Positions 22,264 through 33,939 of a stretch of DNA of 58,456 nucleotides are shown one piece after another. A program made the translations under genes and the position numbers. A model generated the notes under the pieces. The model was given only the letters and a program-made list of their open reading frames with translations. It was not told the origin of the DNA and did not search any database. The DNA lies in the NCBI GenBank assembly GCA_001598975.1, contig BBXU01002789.1, positions 1-58,456 of the forward strand, given 5' to 3'. The number at the start of each line of letters is the position of its first letter. Positions within the stretch are counted from its first letter, which is position 1. The DNA is from Parachlorella kessleri. Taxonomy: Eukaryota > Chlorophyta > Trebouxiophyceae > Chlorellales > Chlorellaceae.

Positions 22264-23803
22264 GGCGGCCTGCGCACAGAGTACAATAAGCCTTCAGCCG
22301 TGCCTTGGTATGGTGGTGGACTTGGTGAGCTTGCATAAAGCACACAACTTCAGAGCCGTGTGCACGTTATGAGACGTAGTCTGGAAACAAAGTTGTGTTG
22401 AAACAAACGCTGCATGAGACAACCGGAACGCTTGCCACGATTCTGGGCGGGAGCGGAGCAAACCCCAACAACAAATCTCTGTTTTGGCCTTGCTCAGGTT
22501 GATACTGCTTGATCGGCGTGCTGGATGTCACAGGAGAAAAATCGCACAATGTTTGCCTCCCCTCCTCCCCATGCTTGAACACCTCCAGTTGCTGTCACGC
22601 TTTGTCACGTTCTACAGGACTTCATTGCTGACATTGAATACGTAACTTCGTTCTCTTGGGGTTTCCTTGTCCCCGTCGCTCTTAGAAGGTGTTTCTTCGC
22701 AGTACCCTCAAGGATGCTCCCAGCTGGAAGGAGAAGAAGTTGCCACTGCAGTGCCAAGGCTCTTGCACTGAGCTGTCTTTGCTCACTCCCAGCTTGTCAA
22801 AGCGAGCTGGCCTGGGGCTAGACTTGCTGCAACTTGGACTTGGGTTGGTATTGCCCCGGGTAGCTTGGCTACCTAGGGTTGACTTGTGCAAGGGGCCTAT
22901 GTCACCGCAGTTCGCCAAGCCTCACCTTTGTGTCAAAATGGCACAGACGTTTGTGTCCCATGGAGTCCGAGGAACAATGGGCTGTGCTGACCTCGGACAT
23001 GAACTTGTTCGTTAGCCAACTGGCTCTGTGCCTCCCACAGTGCAATTGCAGCTGACAGTACTCAAGGGTAGTTGCAAGGGGTGTATGCTTGCCTATATGC
23101 CTGAGGCTCACAAGGTCTTTTAGGCTGGGTAAGCCATGGCCCCGGGCCAGCTTCAAGACAAGTTGCCTTTCATGAGATCGGTTTAGCTCACCCAAGGCAT
23201 GCTCTGGCTGGCGGACCAGTGGAGCTGTCAGCAACCATTATGACAGCATGCATCCATGTGGCTCTTCATCATGACATACTTGTAATCTGAAGGGAACATG
23301 AGGATCAATTCAAGCACGCCAGGAATCAGTAAATGAGCAATCCTTGCATGCAGTTGCGCTAGATTAGCGATCCCGCAGGTTGCACTGTCAGCCACCAGCG
23401 ATATGGGCCTGAAGCAAATAGAAGTGCCTGAGGGCCTTGCCCCACTGGGCCAGCTTCTAGCCGGCCAATGTGCCATCCGAACGTCAAATCAACCAAGCTG
23501 TGGGGGGGCAGACTTCTTGCTGCCATTCCTAATCCCGAGCTAGGGTTTGCCTGATGCCAAACTCAACACCAACCTAAAGCACAGCAGCCAAACAGTATTT
23601 CACACAGTCAGACAGGCCATATACATGAACAACCATAATATATCTCACAGTAAGACATATGTGCAAAACCCAGCAGTGTCACATGTGCATGCCTTGCGGC
23701 TTAGCAAACATACGCAGTTCCGCGCCCTAGAGATTTTCTAGGTCTGTCAGCAATACTCCTCAGGTCAGACGCGCGCACGAGGGACTAACGGATGCAATGT
23801 AGT
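22264..23803. other. Intergenic region between the unrecognised gene and MATE
   Basis: About 1.5 kb. A 108-codon plus frame at 22689-23015 lacks motifs and splice support and is not called. The region may hold 5' exons of the gene ending at 19253 and the MATE 3' UTR. Confidence 0.4.
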
Positions 23804-26800
23804 TCAACTAGCAGCGTGCACAGGCGTCCTATGTTGCCTGATGTGGCCCAATGGGCCGTCGGGGGACAGCAGCCGCCAAGCGTTCCCTATGCAGCGCCCG
23901 AGCGTCAAGAACTTGATCGCCCCCCAGATGGCTAGCAGGCCGCCATTTAGCGACTGCAGCAGGCGACATGGGTAGTTTGTTTATTGGCAAGGAAGACGGC
24001 ATACATGCAAAGGGAACAACCGACTCAATGCTGTCGGATTGAATTAATACTTGTACCTGGCATTTGCTGAAATGCGGCCTGTAGACTCTGAGCGAGGCCT
24101 GCACTGCAGAGTGCCTCCTCCCCCCCAGCTGGTCACCCTGAAAATGATCACCGCCGCTGGCATCACCCATGGCCAGCCCCCCCAATCCCGGAAGCCTTCC
24201 TAAGCTAGGCAGCCGAGGCTAGAAATCACAGAGGGCAAGGGCCGCTATCACCCCATGCACGCTGCACCACGCACGAGTCATGCAACAAAGCATGGCGCGC
24301 TCTTGCCCCTGGATCCAGCCCACTATCTTGACCTGGCAGCTATCCCAGGCTCTCTTTCACATACGCACACACACCCAATCTCAAGACCTCGGCCGCTGCC
24401 GCAGCCAGCTCACCTGCGCTGCAAGCAACGCCGCATAGCAGGCGGCGCTGGTGGCGACCATCGTGCGCGACATCCAGCTGGCCTGCTGGCTGCCCAGCAG
24501 GACCCCGTCCATGACAGAGGCCATGGCGTCCAGGGGCAGGTACAGGGCTATCAGCGGCATAACCTGCAGGTGAGAAGCTGGAAAAACTTGAAGGTCCGCT
24601 GTAGTGGTGGGATTTGTGCCACGTCACAACCTTCTCCCGGCAATGCTGCCTATGTGATCGAGCACAAGTTAAGCACCAGCAGGACCAAAGCCAAATACAA
24701 TAGATACCCTGCTATCTTTCAGACATCCTAACTGGCCAACCTACTGCTTGCAGGTGAAAGCCTAATCCCTCCCTGATGGCGCTACGGCCACCGCCACCGG
24801 CCCTTCCCTATACGGCCCTTACCTTGGTGACTTGTGCCATCACAGCCGCGTCCTTGGTGAAAACGGCAGGCAGGCTGCTGCGCCCCACAAGCAGTACGCT
24901 GGTGACCACAACACTCGCCACCAGAGCCAGCTGGGAGACGCGGGAGAACACAGCAGCTGCCCGCCGCTTGTCGCCCCGGCCCAAGTAGAACGCGACCAGG
25001 CTCTGCAGGAAGCAAGGACCTCTAGTGCTCAAAAGGAGGGCACTGCACGTTGCGAGAAGCTGGCTGCAAGGTTCCCACTCCAGCCATCCAGCCTCCCATG
25101 CGCCACCCATTCATACATGGCCTGCGGTCACGGACCCCATCAAGCGTGCCTTTTCCCTTGCGCTACATCCTAACGCCATCACCTGCCTGGCGAGGCTGTA
25201 CACCCAGCGTACTGCTAAGTACCACTTGCCTGGGTGGCTATGTCCAAGCAGGTGAAGGCCTGGTTGCTGAGCACCCAGACCTGCCGCAGGATCTCGTGTG
25301 CTGCCAGCGCCACCGCCCCAAAGCCTGCGATGAGCTTGGTCGACCAGAGCAGCATGAGCATGGCCAGCATGCTGCGGGTGCTGAGGTGGAAGCCATTGTG
25401 CAGCATGGGCACAATCTCTGCCCAGGAAGGCGGCCGCAGCAAGTCGGGCACTCTGCACGTCAGTAGGAGCAGCAGCGTCAAGAGCAGTGGCGCCAGCACG
25501 GGCGGTTGGCTTGCCTCGAAACTCAGTCCACTCTCGGGACGTTACAGGAGGGATGGACGGACGGTAACAGTCCGCACCCAACTTGCTGGCCACTTGATCT
25601 ACACAGTATCCCAGGTCAAGTGTTGCACATGTGCGCTGCACTGGCACCTGCTGCCGGGCTGGACTTATCCAATGGACTGGTATTTGAGGCCAAACACGCA
25701 GCTGCCACCGCCAAAACGACACCCGGTCCTCGTGCCTTTCGCCTGACCGCAAAAGGATGGCATTCACTGCCCATACACCTGTCCGTACACCTGGTTTTAC
25801 ACACTCATAGTGTATGATTCCACTAACATGCTGCATCAAGACACATCTGTACCACAATATTGAGCTGCACGCAAGCCAAGCCAGCCTGGCACCAAGAGGC
25901 AGGTAGAGGAGCACACCCAAAGCTGTGCAGAGAACTGGTTCAAGCTCCCACACACCTGAGATGGCCCTTGCTGATGATCATGGCCCCTAGTACAAGCGTG
26001 GTGACCCAGTGGGAGAGGGAGGTAGCCAGCGCGGCTCCCATCACGCCCCACCCCAGCCAGAACACCAGCACCACGTCCAGCCCCAAGTGCACAATGTTAC
26101 TGAGGATGCCAGCCCACAAGGGGGTCCTGCAACGGCAGCCGCAGAACAGCAGCAGCGGTGAGGGGTGGGCTTTCTTGAAAGACACACGCAACCACTGCAA
26201 CTGATGCGCCAAGCAAGGCGCCGGCACCCTCCCACTCCACATAGCCGTGTGCGACGGCACCCATGGCAGGATGCCTGTCAGCTACTGCCCACAAGAAGCT
26301 ACCTGAGCAGCTGACAGCGGCCTCGTCAGGTGGTGCCCACTGATGCGGGCTGGTGTCACTTCTGTAAAATACATAATGCACTTGCGCTGGCTGCCAGTCT
26401 CCGTGAACCTCCCTAAAAGACGTCAAGCCCGGGAAAGCCTCACTCTAATACTCACATCGTGTCCTTGAAGCCCCTGAAGCAGCCGCTCATGACATAGAAT
26501 GCCATGATCGACGGGTGGGCGATGCAGCGGCCGCGCATGTAGGGCACCGCCTGCGCCACCACCGCCGGCCTGCCGCCCATGAGGGCGAAGATCCGCGGGC
26601 AGTACACCCACAGCAGGCACATCATGGCCACCCCAATCGCCCCAGCCAGCCACAGGCTTTGGGACGTGATCTTGGACACCCCCTCAGCATCCTTCTGTGA
26701 GACGGCGGCGGCAATGCGCGGGGTGGTGGCATACAGGAGGAAATTCCTGCAGTGAAGGAGCAGGTGAAGGCAGTTGACCACGATCTTTCAGGTCCAGGTA

Positions 26801-27696
26801 GCTGAAAGGACTGGAACAGATGGCGGGACGGTCACGATAGGCAGCGGTGGACACCGCATGCTGCACCCTGGCCATAAAAAATGGACGGGCACAGACCGGA
26901 CAAGCATGCCCCTTGCTCCAACATGTGTATTTGTGCGTATCAACACCCAGCTGACTCACCAGACAAAGCAGCTCATGTTGAACACTACAGTGGCCAGGCC
27001 CACTGCAGCCAGGGGCTCAGTTCCCAGCCGTCCCACAATGGCTGTGTCCACCATGCCCATCATGGGGTCTAGCAACACCTGCGGCTCACAGGCAGACGCA
27101 GTAGGACCCCTGACAGCTGCGCCCCGGGTTTGCCTCCGAGCACACACCAGCACAGTTGCATGATGGACTTGGAAGGCTTGGGTATGGAGAGACGCGCAGC
27201 GCGCACCACCTTAAGCCAGCCTCCAAATGGAGGCAGGAAAGCAACGACCTAGAAGAGCAGACTGCGGAATGCCATAAGCGTCTGCCTTCCGTGGCTGCTG
27301 GCAGGCTGCACTTACCGAGAACAGGGCAGGGATGGCCAGGGCAAAGATCTCCTTGTCAAAAGGGGAGCTCAGCCACCCGCCCGGTCTGAGCGAGGTTGCC
27401 GCTTCTGCCTCGTCGCCAGCCCCGCCCAAAGGCAGGTCCCTAGACAGTGCTGCCAAGGCCACGCCCCTGCTGCTGCATGGCTGCCTAGCAGTCTGCCGCT
27501 GTACCGGCTGCTGCCGCTGCTTCTGCTTCTGCGGTTGGAGACGGCAACCTCTGCCCCTGGGTCGGGCAGGTAGGGGCTGCAATAGGAGACTGCTTTGTCG
27601 TAGATGGGTAGCGGGTGGTAGATACAGCCGCCTGCCGCTGCTGCTGCTGCTGCTGCTCGGTTGCAAGCCCAGGATACTGGACTGTTGTGACTGCAT
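23804..27696 (-). CDS. MATE family efflux transporter, plastid type (EDS5/DinF-like)
   Basis: Cation-coupled multidrug and toxic-compound extrusion carrier. Exons: 27316-27696, 26960-27078, 26456-26746, 25956-26126, 25230-25452, 24823-25002, 24414-24563, 23804-23953; total 554 residues, phases all agree. The first about 110 residues (Ser/Gln/Arg-rich, no membrane segment) look like a plastid transit peptide. Twelve membrane segments follow, beginning FDKEIFALAIPALFS. Family motifs are DPMMGMVDTAIVGRLGTEPLAAVGLA (TM1-2 region), a cytosolic hinge GCFRGFKDTMTPLWAG, and LAAHEILRQVWVLS in the second half, as in EDS5-type carriers (VDTAFIGRxGxxxLAA, GxxRGFKDTKTPL, AAHQIxxQxW). Intron 5 starts with GC (CAG|GCAAGT). 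The last exon was fixed by phase and by its membrane-like GGLLAIWGAIKFLTLG stretch. The substrate is unknown; plant EDS5 exports isochorismate from plastids, but that must not be assumed here. Confidence 0.95.
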
Positions 27697-28319
27697 CCTG
27701 ATGGCTAGCCAGGGCCAGCTTGGGGCCAGTGAAGGAACGCTGCTCTTATTATCTGCTAGGGAAAACCTTGCCTGGGCGGTTGTATCCTTCCTCTACCAAC
27801 TTGCATGGAGTTGCTGGCTCAAGAGACCCGTCTACCACACACCCTCGATGACTGATCAACAAAGCGGCAGCATGCCAAGTACTCTCTTTTCGTTGCTCCT
27901 TACACTTGTAGACAAGCTTTTGAGCTACGGCTCTTCGCAAGGCATGCCCAGGTTGGCGCCCTGTTCCATTGGCGCCGGCCGGGCTCCCTGTAAAACTAGA
28001 CATCGTTGGATGCCACAAAGCGAGCGATTGTATGCTTAATAACGTTACGTGCTGTTTTTGACTTCGTCAAGTAACCCTCCACCATGTCATCCTGACACTG
28101 AGCCTGCTGCACTCCTGCAGCGGCCACTTAGGTAGTATCACCCTTGGGTAGTATCTTCCTCCAGAAAGGCTGGCAAGCATGTCAAAGTTCAAAGGTGCGT
28201 GTGGTACTGAAGCCTGACTTGATCACTCTTACTGACCTTCTGGGAGCATATGTCAAAGCTCTGTGAGTATCAAGGCTACCTACACTTGCTAACCCGGCTT
28301 CTGTGCCTGTGCAGGAACC
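27697..28319. promoter_or_regulatory. Divergent upstream region of MATE and CLASRP
   Basis: The two start codons face away from each other 623 bp apart. A possible 5' exon of the CLASRP gene lies at about 28178-28193 (an ATG followed by a GTGCGT donor); joined to the next exon it would keep frame and add seven residues before the family-like MANYYQEAR start. The call is from geometry. Confidence 0.4.
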
Positions 28320-31300
28320 ATGGCCAACTGTAAGTGTGCCTCCCTGCTGGGGGAGAGTAGCTGCTCTGCACACATATGGTCGTACCCCACACCTTCTGCC
28401 TAGGTTGGCTATACCCTGGACATGTTCTAGCGCAACTAGGGCACCTGAGCTCGAGGGTTGGCAACCCCGGCTTAGCTTAGCTCAGTCTACCTAGCAATTG
28501 AAAAGTTCCAAAACAAGTAGCCAGCACTGCCGCTGGGTGTGCCGCAGATTACCAGGAGGCCCGTAGCCAGGTGAAGGCCATCAAGGAGCGGCAGATAGCC
28601 AACAAGAAGAAGAACGAGCGGCGGCAGGAGCTGGAGGATGCCGAGGTACCTACCAGATACCCCTCAGCACACTGCACTGCATGCAGCTCCTATCCTGGCT
28701 GGGCTGCTGTCAACCAGGCTTGCCAGCACAGGGGCAACCCACCCATCCAGTCTTGTTTACTGCAAGGGGGGCAGACTAGGGAGGACAGCGCCAGGGCGGT
28801 TGGGGTGTGTCGGCAGTCAGCTAAGCACCCCCTTTTACAAGACGCTAGTGACTTACCCGGTCCGCTGCTCTTGAGTACTTACACTGGAGCTCCCCGAGCC
28901 TGACGCGACCACCTCTACCCCTCTCCTGTTGAAGGAAACCGATATAAACAAAACCTGAAGAAGCTGTGCCTGCTTGCCGCAGAAAGAGAGCCCGCTGCAT
29001 TACCTGCGCCTGGATGCGCGGCCCTGCAAGCTCTTCAAGAACGACGCCCAGTACTATGCCATTGAGAACAAGGAGGGCCTGGTGCCGTGGAACGGCCACC
29101 AGGACAACCTGATAGACCGCTACGACGTGCGCGCTTTGCTGGACACCTATGTGGAGCCGGACGCCAAGTAAGCGGGGACTGGGAGGCCATGGGGATGTGT
29201 TGCATTTCGGGGTTGAGATTTGCTGGAGCCAGTCTACCTATGACATGACTGCAGTATGGAAAGAAGTGGGAGCTTCGCTGCTGGGCCGCTCCTGGCATGC
29301 TGAAGTCAGCAGGTGGGGTCTATATCCCAGCTCAGCAAACATATATTGGAGGCGCCAATGCCTTAGGAGCAGAAGCTGCAGAAACTGCAGCCCTCAAACC
29401 CCCCAGGCAGGCTTGGCAAAGGGAGCACACCCTTCCATCAGCTTGCTGCAACGCACCAGCTGTGCACTGCTGGCCAGGGCGCTGCGCAGCCGGCCCAAGT
29501 CCGCCAAGGAGGCCGACCTGGAGGAGATGCTGGCCTTTGAGTCGTATCGAGACATTATCCGCCTCAGCTGCCTGGGGCTGACAGAGAAGCAGGGCATTGC
29601 CCATGCACAGGTCTGTAAGGAGAGGCAGCAGCCATGGAACAGTCATAGCTGGCAGCAGCGTACTGCAGCGGGTGTGTGCGATCATGTTCTGGATGGCGTT
29701 TCCATGTTTTACACCCATGTTTGATTGGACGGCAGAGGTCCAGGTTTAGCAAGCAAGGACAGGCCAGCTCCGAACAAGTCCCCTAAGCTGGGCGGTCTGC
29801 ATGAGGGATGGAGGGAGGGCCTCTTTGTGTGCGGTGGACTGGAGCCTGTCAGTAAGCCGTCTCGATATCCTCGTCACTTGAAGGGCATCGCCGATCAAAT
29901 GTATCAATTATTGTTTTTACACGAAGGGATGAAGCTGCTGAGGTCTTCAGTTGGATCTGTGTATCAGCCGGGATGGGGCCTGCCATGTAGTGAGCAGCCC
30001 CAGGATCCTCTATATGCACTGTGACTGTGTAGCACTACCCTCATCACATGCCGATTGTTACGGCCGAGGCACCTGAGCTGCCTTCGCTGTCTCTGTCGCC
30101 CAAGCAGGAAGAGAACGTGGTGCTGCGAGCCCAGGCCCGGGCCGCCGCTCAAGCCGCCGCCCTTGCAAACCAGGCTGGCGCCAAACCAGGGGGCGCCGGC
30201 GCCGGTCTCGGCAATATCCCGGCAGGCGCCGGCGCCTTCTCTGCTGTTGGGTTCTCCTACGGCGGCTCTGGCGGGGGCGGGGCGGAGGGCAGCGGGGACG
30301 AGTCTGAGGGCGACAGCAGCGGGGGGGAGAGTGAGGAGGACGAAGAGGAGGGGGCGGGCACCGCAGGTAGGCCTCTGAATCCCATTGGTGGCTTGCTGCT
30401 TGTGGTGGGTACGGTGGTATTCCAAACGCAGAGGTAGCACTCTCTGCGTGTGTTCGAGCCTGCATGCTTTTCTGAGCGGTACGGCCTGCCGGTGTCATTG
30501 CCAGATTGCGATCTGTCTGCACCTGGCATCTGGCTGCTCCCTGCCTCCCTGGCAACAATGTGGATGTAGGACGGGCTGGCTGGGTTCACTGGGCGCAAGG
30601 AGATACCTTCGCCTGCTCCTTGCCTGCTCCACATCCTCGCGCCGGCATGCTCCTCCCTTGCCAGGCCCAAACGCGTGTGTATCCCAACCTCCCGCCAGGA
30701 CGAGGCGTGTGGTTTCGGGGAGGCTGGCGCTGCTCTCAACCCTGTGTGAATCCGCTGGGCCCTGTGCCCCCAGGGGCGCCATTGGATGCCCTGCTGTCTC
30801 TTGCACCTTGCTCAGCCGCGGGCCTGTGCCTGCCTGCCTGCCTGCCTGCCTGCAGAGGACGTGGACATGGACCGCCTGGCTGAGCTGTTTGGGGTGGAGG
30901 ACTTCAGCTCCATGCTGCGCTGGGCCATGAGGCAGGAGGCGGAGGAGGCGGAGGCAAACAGGAACAGGCCCAAGTGAGTTGAATTCGCCTGGTCTAGTGG
31001 CAGGGCTGCTGTATAGGTAACCACGGCAGGCACATCGTACTGCCACGCTGCAGAAGGCCAAGTGAGACTGCCCGTCATATACATCATTTAGTTGCAATCT
31101 GCCATAACTCGCCGAGCGCTGGTTAGCCTGCGTCGGCTCTAGGCGGGTACCCAGGTGTCCAGGCTGAGACCCGCACAGCAATCACCGGCGTGCTCTGCTG
31201 CTTGCACCAGGCGCAAGTGGAGCCGCAAGAAGTCCGCCCTGCGAGCAAAGCGCATGGCGGGGCAGGGGCTCCCCAAGCAGTTTGCCCAGTCCCTGGACGC

Positions 31301-33939
31301 GGCGGCGGCAGCAGGCAAGGCAGCCCCAGCAGCAGCCAACGACCTGTCGTGGATCCCCGAGCGCGACACGCTCGATGCGGATGGCGGCAGGTGAGAGGGA
31401 AGGGGGTTGCACAGGAGCCAGCCATAGGCAGCTGGTGGAGAGAAGGAAGGAGGCGGTGGCTGGTTTGCGGGGGAGCTCGCAATCCGCCAGGCCCCCCGGA
31501 TGGTACCGCTCCTCCTGCATATATAGTTTCAGGGTAGACAGCTGTGACTGCATGATTGCCCATGTGGCCAAGCAGCCTCATTACCACCGACCAATACCAG
31601 TCCCTGGCCGCTGCTGCCAACCCTGTCCCCCTCTCCGGTGCGAGCCCTCGCTCGTGCAGGGACAGCCCACCCGTGGACGACGGCACTGGCGGCGGCAGTG
31701 CCGCTCTTGGCCGGGCGCCCTGGCATCGTGACAGGGAGCGAGACGCGCTGTGGGAACGGGATCGCAGGCGCTCACGGTCACGCTCTAGGTCAAGGTCAAG
31801 GTCGCGCTCTCCCGCCGGCGGGAGGGACGACAGGTGGCGAGCGCGCGGGGGCGCCGGCGCGGGCGGGAGGGACCGAGCGGGCAGGTGGGTCACCAGCCGA
31901 GTCGGCAGCAACTCGCCAGCGAGCACAAGGAGTCAGTAGCAGGGAACGATTGCTGCTGGGTGTTTGGCTGGCACATGGTCCAGGCAGCCAGGCAGCGACG
32001 TGACCTCGCCAGAAGCTCCCTGGCCTGGGGCAGGGCAGTGGTTACAGCGTGTCGCATGGAACTTGTCACATGGTTGCACTGGCAATGACGTAGGTGATGG
32101 AAACTGGAGCAAGCCTTCCAGCCTCCTCCTTGGAGCGTAACTTGGTGTCAATGTGTGCCTGGCAGGCCCCAGCTGGAGTTCATCACAGAGTTTGCCGCTG
32201 CCCACCCTTCCGGCGGAGTCGCCAGCGGCGGAGCCATACCCAGCAGGCAGCAGGCAGGCCAGGCTGGCGACGCCGCCGCAGCGGGCGCAGCAGCGCCAGG
32301 CGGGTTCCGGGAAGCGCTGCCCGGGGAGGCCGACCCCTCGCTGGAGGGGCCGGCGCTGCTGCCGGAGCAGGCCTTGCGGGTCCAGGGCGTCAAGCCCCAG
32401 GACTATCGGAGCAGCAGGGAGCGGGGGCGGGGGCGGGAGAGAGGCGGGGGCCGCGGCGGCGGCCGGTCGCTTGCCGCCATCACGGCTGCGGAGGCGGCCA
32501 GGCCGGTGGACAAGGCCCGGGAGACGCCCCAGGAGCGCCTGAAGCGGCTGATGGCGGCGCAGCTGAACAAGAAGATCCAGAAGGACTCAGTGTCCCAGGC
32601 GCAGAAGAAGCTGCAGGTGGGTGGGCGGCGCAGGGTTGTGGGGACAGCTTCATTCTACAAGTCTCTGGCGGGGCTTGGAACAGGTGCGGAGGGAAGTGCA
32701 GGTGGTGTGTGTGGGGGGGGAGGGGGGCTTGTCTTTTGTTCAAGGGCCCTAGAAGTTATGACAGCTGCTCAGCGGTCAGCAGCGCTCTGCCCGCCTGGCG
32801 CTGTGTGGGTGCAGGAGGAGAAGGAGCGGGAGCTGCGAGCAACCACCGAGCGACTTGCGTACAGCGGCGGCGGCGGCGGCAGCGGGCGGGAGCGTGACAG
32901 CGACAGGGGGTGGGACAGGCAGTACGAAAGGCGGGACAGGTCGGTGACAGGCGGGGAGGTGCAGGGCGGGCGGCTAGCTGGCGCAGCAGCAGCAGCAGCA
33001 GGGCCAGCGGCGTCAGCAGGACATGACAGAGCATGAAGTGGCGTGGCATGGGTGGGGGGCTGTTGGTGATGTTGTGGCCTGGAAGAACACCACTCTCCTG
33101 CAGAGCGGAAGGCTGGGAGGTGGCAGGCAGGTAAGTGGTGCATAACAAGCTGTGGCACCAGTAGCTGAAGGTAAGTCCCAGGGGTGTTGCACAACAAGGG
33201 CAGCCTGTGCTGCATTGGACGCAACGCCGCCCGAGGCAGGGCTCCCTTTCGCTGCATCTTGGGTGCTGGCCAACATGGTCATCAAAGCGCCATGGCTAGT
33301 GCCACGGGATGTCACGAGAACGGCTGCGGTGGAGTTTCCTGCCTAGCTCCACTAAAATGGTGGCTGGTATGGTCTTAGTGATAAAGCTGGCGGAGTCGGA
33401 TGCATTGGGGTTCTGTGTTCTGGCTTGACAGTTCTTGATGTGTCCCCGCCATGGGATACCACCACGACAAGGGGCCCCCTTGTCGTGCCATGGGTCACGG
33501 GTTCGAACCCGGGAGGTTGCTGGTTTTTTTTTCAGCCTTCCCGGGAGGGGGGAATTGGTACCCAGCTTGCTGGGGGAGGGACCCCCGTTCTAATGGCAGC
33601 AGGCGGGCCGACCCGTCTGCTTCCCGTCGCCATGATAGCTGTCCCCTGCCCTCTGGCAGGGGTACGCAGCCGTGGTGTCGTTAACCCACGCCGCAGGCAT
33701 GTCAACCACTGGTTGTCCTCCTTGGGGAAGCCCCACGGGGCTAGGCCCCAAGTAGTCACGGAGTAATCTTTTTTTTTTTATGTGTCGTGTCTACACACAC
33801 CATTGCATTCTGGCAGCGGCGCTGTGCTGTGTGCAACAGCTGCTCCACTCCGTGCAGGTATCAAGGCCGCAGCAGGAGCCGCAGCCGGAGCCGCAGCCCG
33901 AGGGACAGGTCGTATCGTGATTCAGACCGTCACAGGTAG
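28320..33939 (+). CDS. CLASRP: CLASRP / SWAP-N domain splicing regulator (SR-related)
   Basis: Homologue of CLK4-associating SR-rich protein, a nuclear splicing regulator. Exons: 28320-28329, 28548-28645, 28983-29167, 29490-29610, 30108-30366, 30856-30973, 31211-31390, 31660-31884, 32166-32616, 32815-32939, 33858-33939; 617 residues, phases agree throughout. It starts MANYYQEARSQVKAIKERQ, followed by a basic helix and NLIDRYDVRALLD, equivalent to NMIDRFDVRAHLD of the human protein. Then come FESYRDIIRLSCLGLTEKQG, an acidic Gly/Ser tract (about 195-224), DFSSMLRWAMRQEAEEAEA (human DFVRMLRKDKEEAEA), an RS segment RRRSRSRSRSRSRSRS (about 360-375), PQLEFITEF, the C-terminal helix QERLKRLMAAQLNKKIQKD and a final RS tail. 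Exon 8 could end at 31833 instead; both choices keep frame. A SINE-like insertion lies in the last intron. The (CCTG)n tract before exon 6 supplies the pyrimidine-rich acceptor. Confidence 0.93.
33445..33779 (+). mobile_element. SINE-like element with 7-bp target-site duplication
   Basis: About 335 bp inside the last CLASRP intron, flanked by direct repeats ATGTGTC at 33438-33444 and 33780-33786. Near the 5' end is a strong hairpin (ACGACAAGG / CCTTGTCGT around GGCCCC, about 33472-33486), then GGGTTCGAACCC (about 33500-33511), which fits the RNA polymerase III B-box (GGTTCGANNCC). The 3' end is a T tract (about 33769-33779). B-box, T-run end and target-site duplication together suggest a tRNA-derived SINE. 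An A-box was not confidently found. The T-loop geometry is not that of a functional tRNA. No second copy is present in the window. Confidence 0.62.

Noticed and set aside
22689..23015. 108-codon plus frame upstream of MATE
   Set aside because: Leu-rich composition, no motif, no splice sites and no conserved start context.
33440..33520. A tRNA gene around GGTTCGAACC
   Set aside because: The T-arm would have a 6-base loop with a poor stem, and no acceptor stem or anticodon arm can be drawn. The motif is better explained as a SINE B-box.
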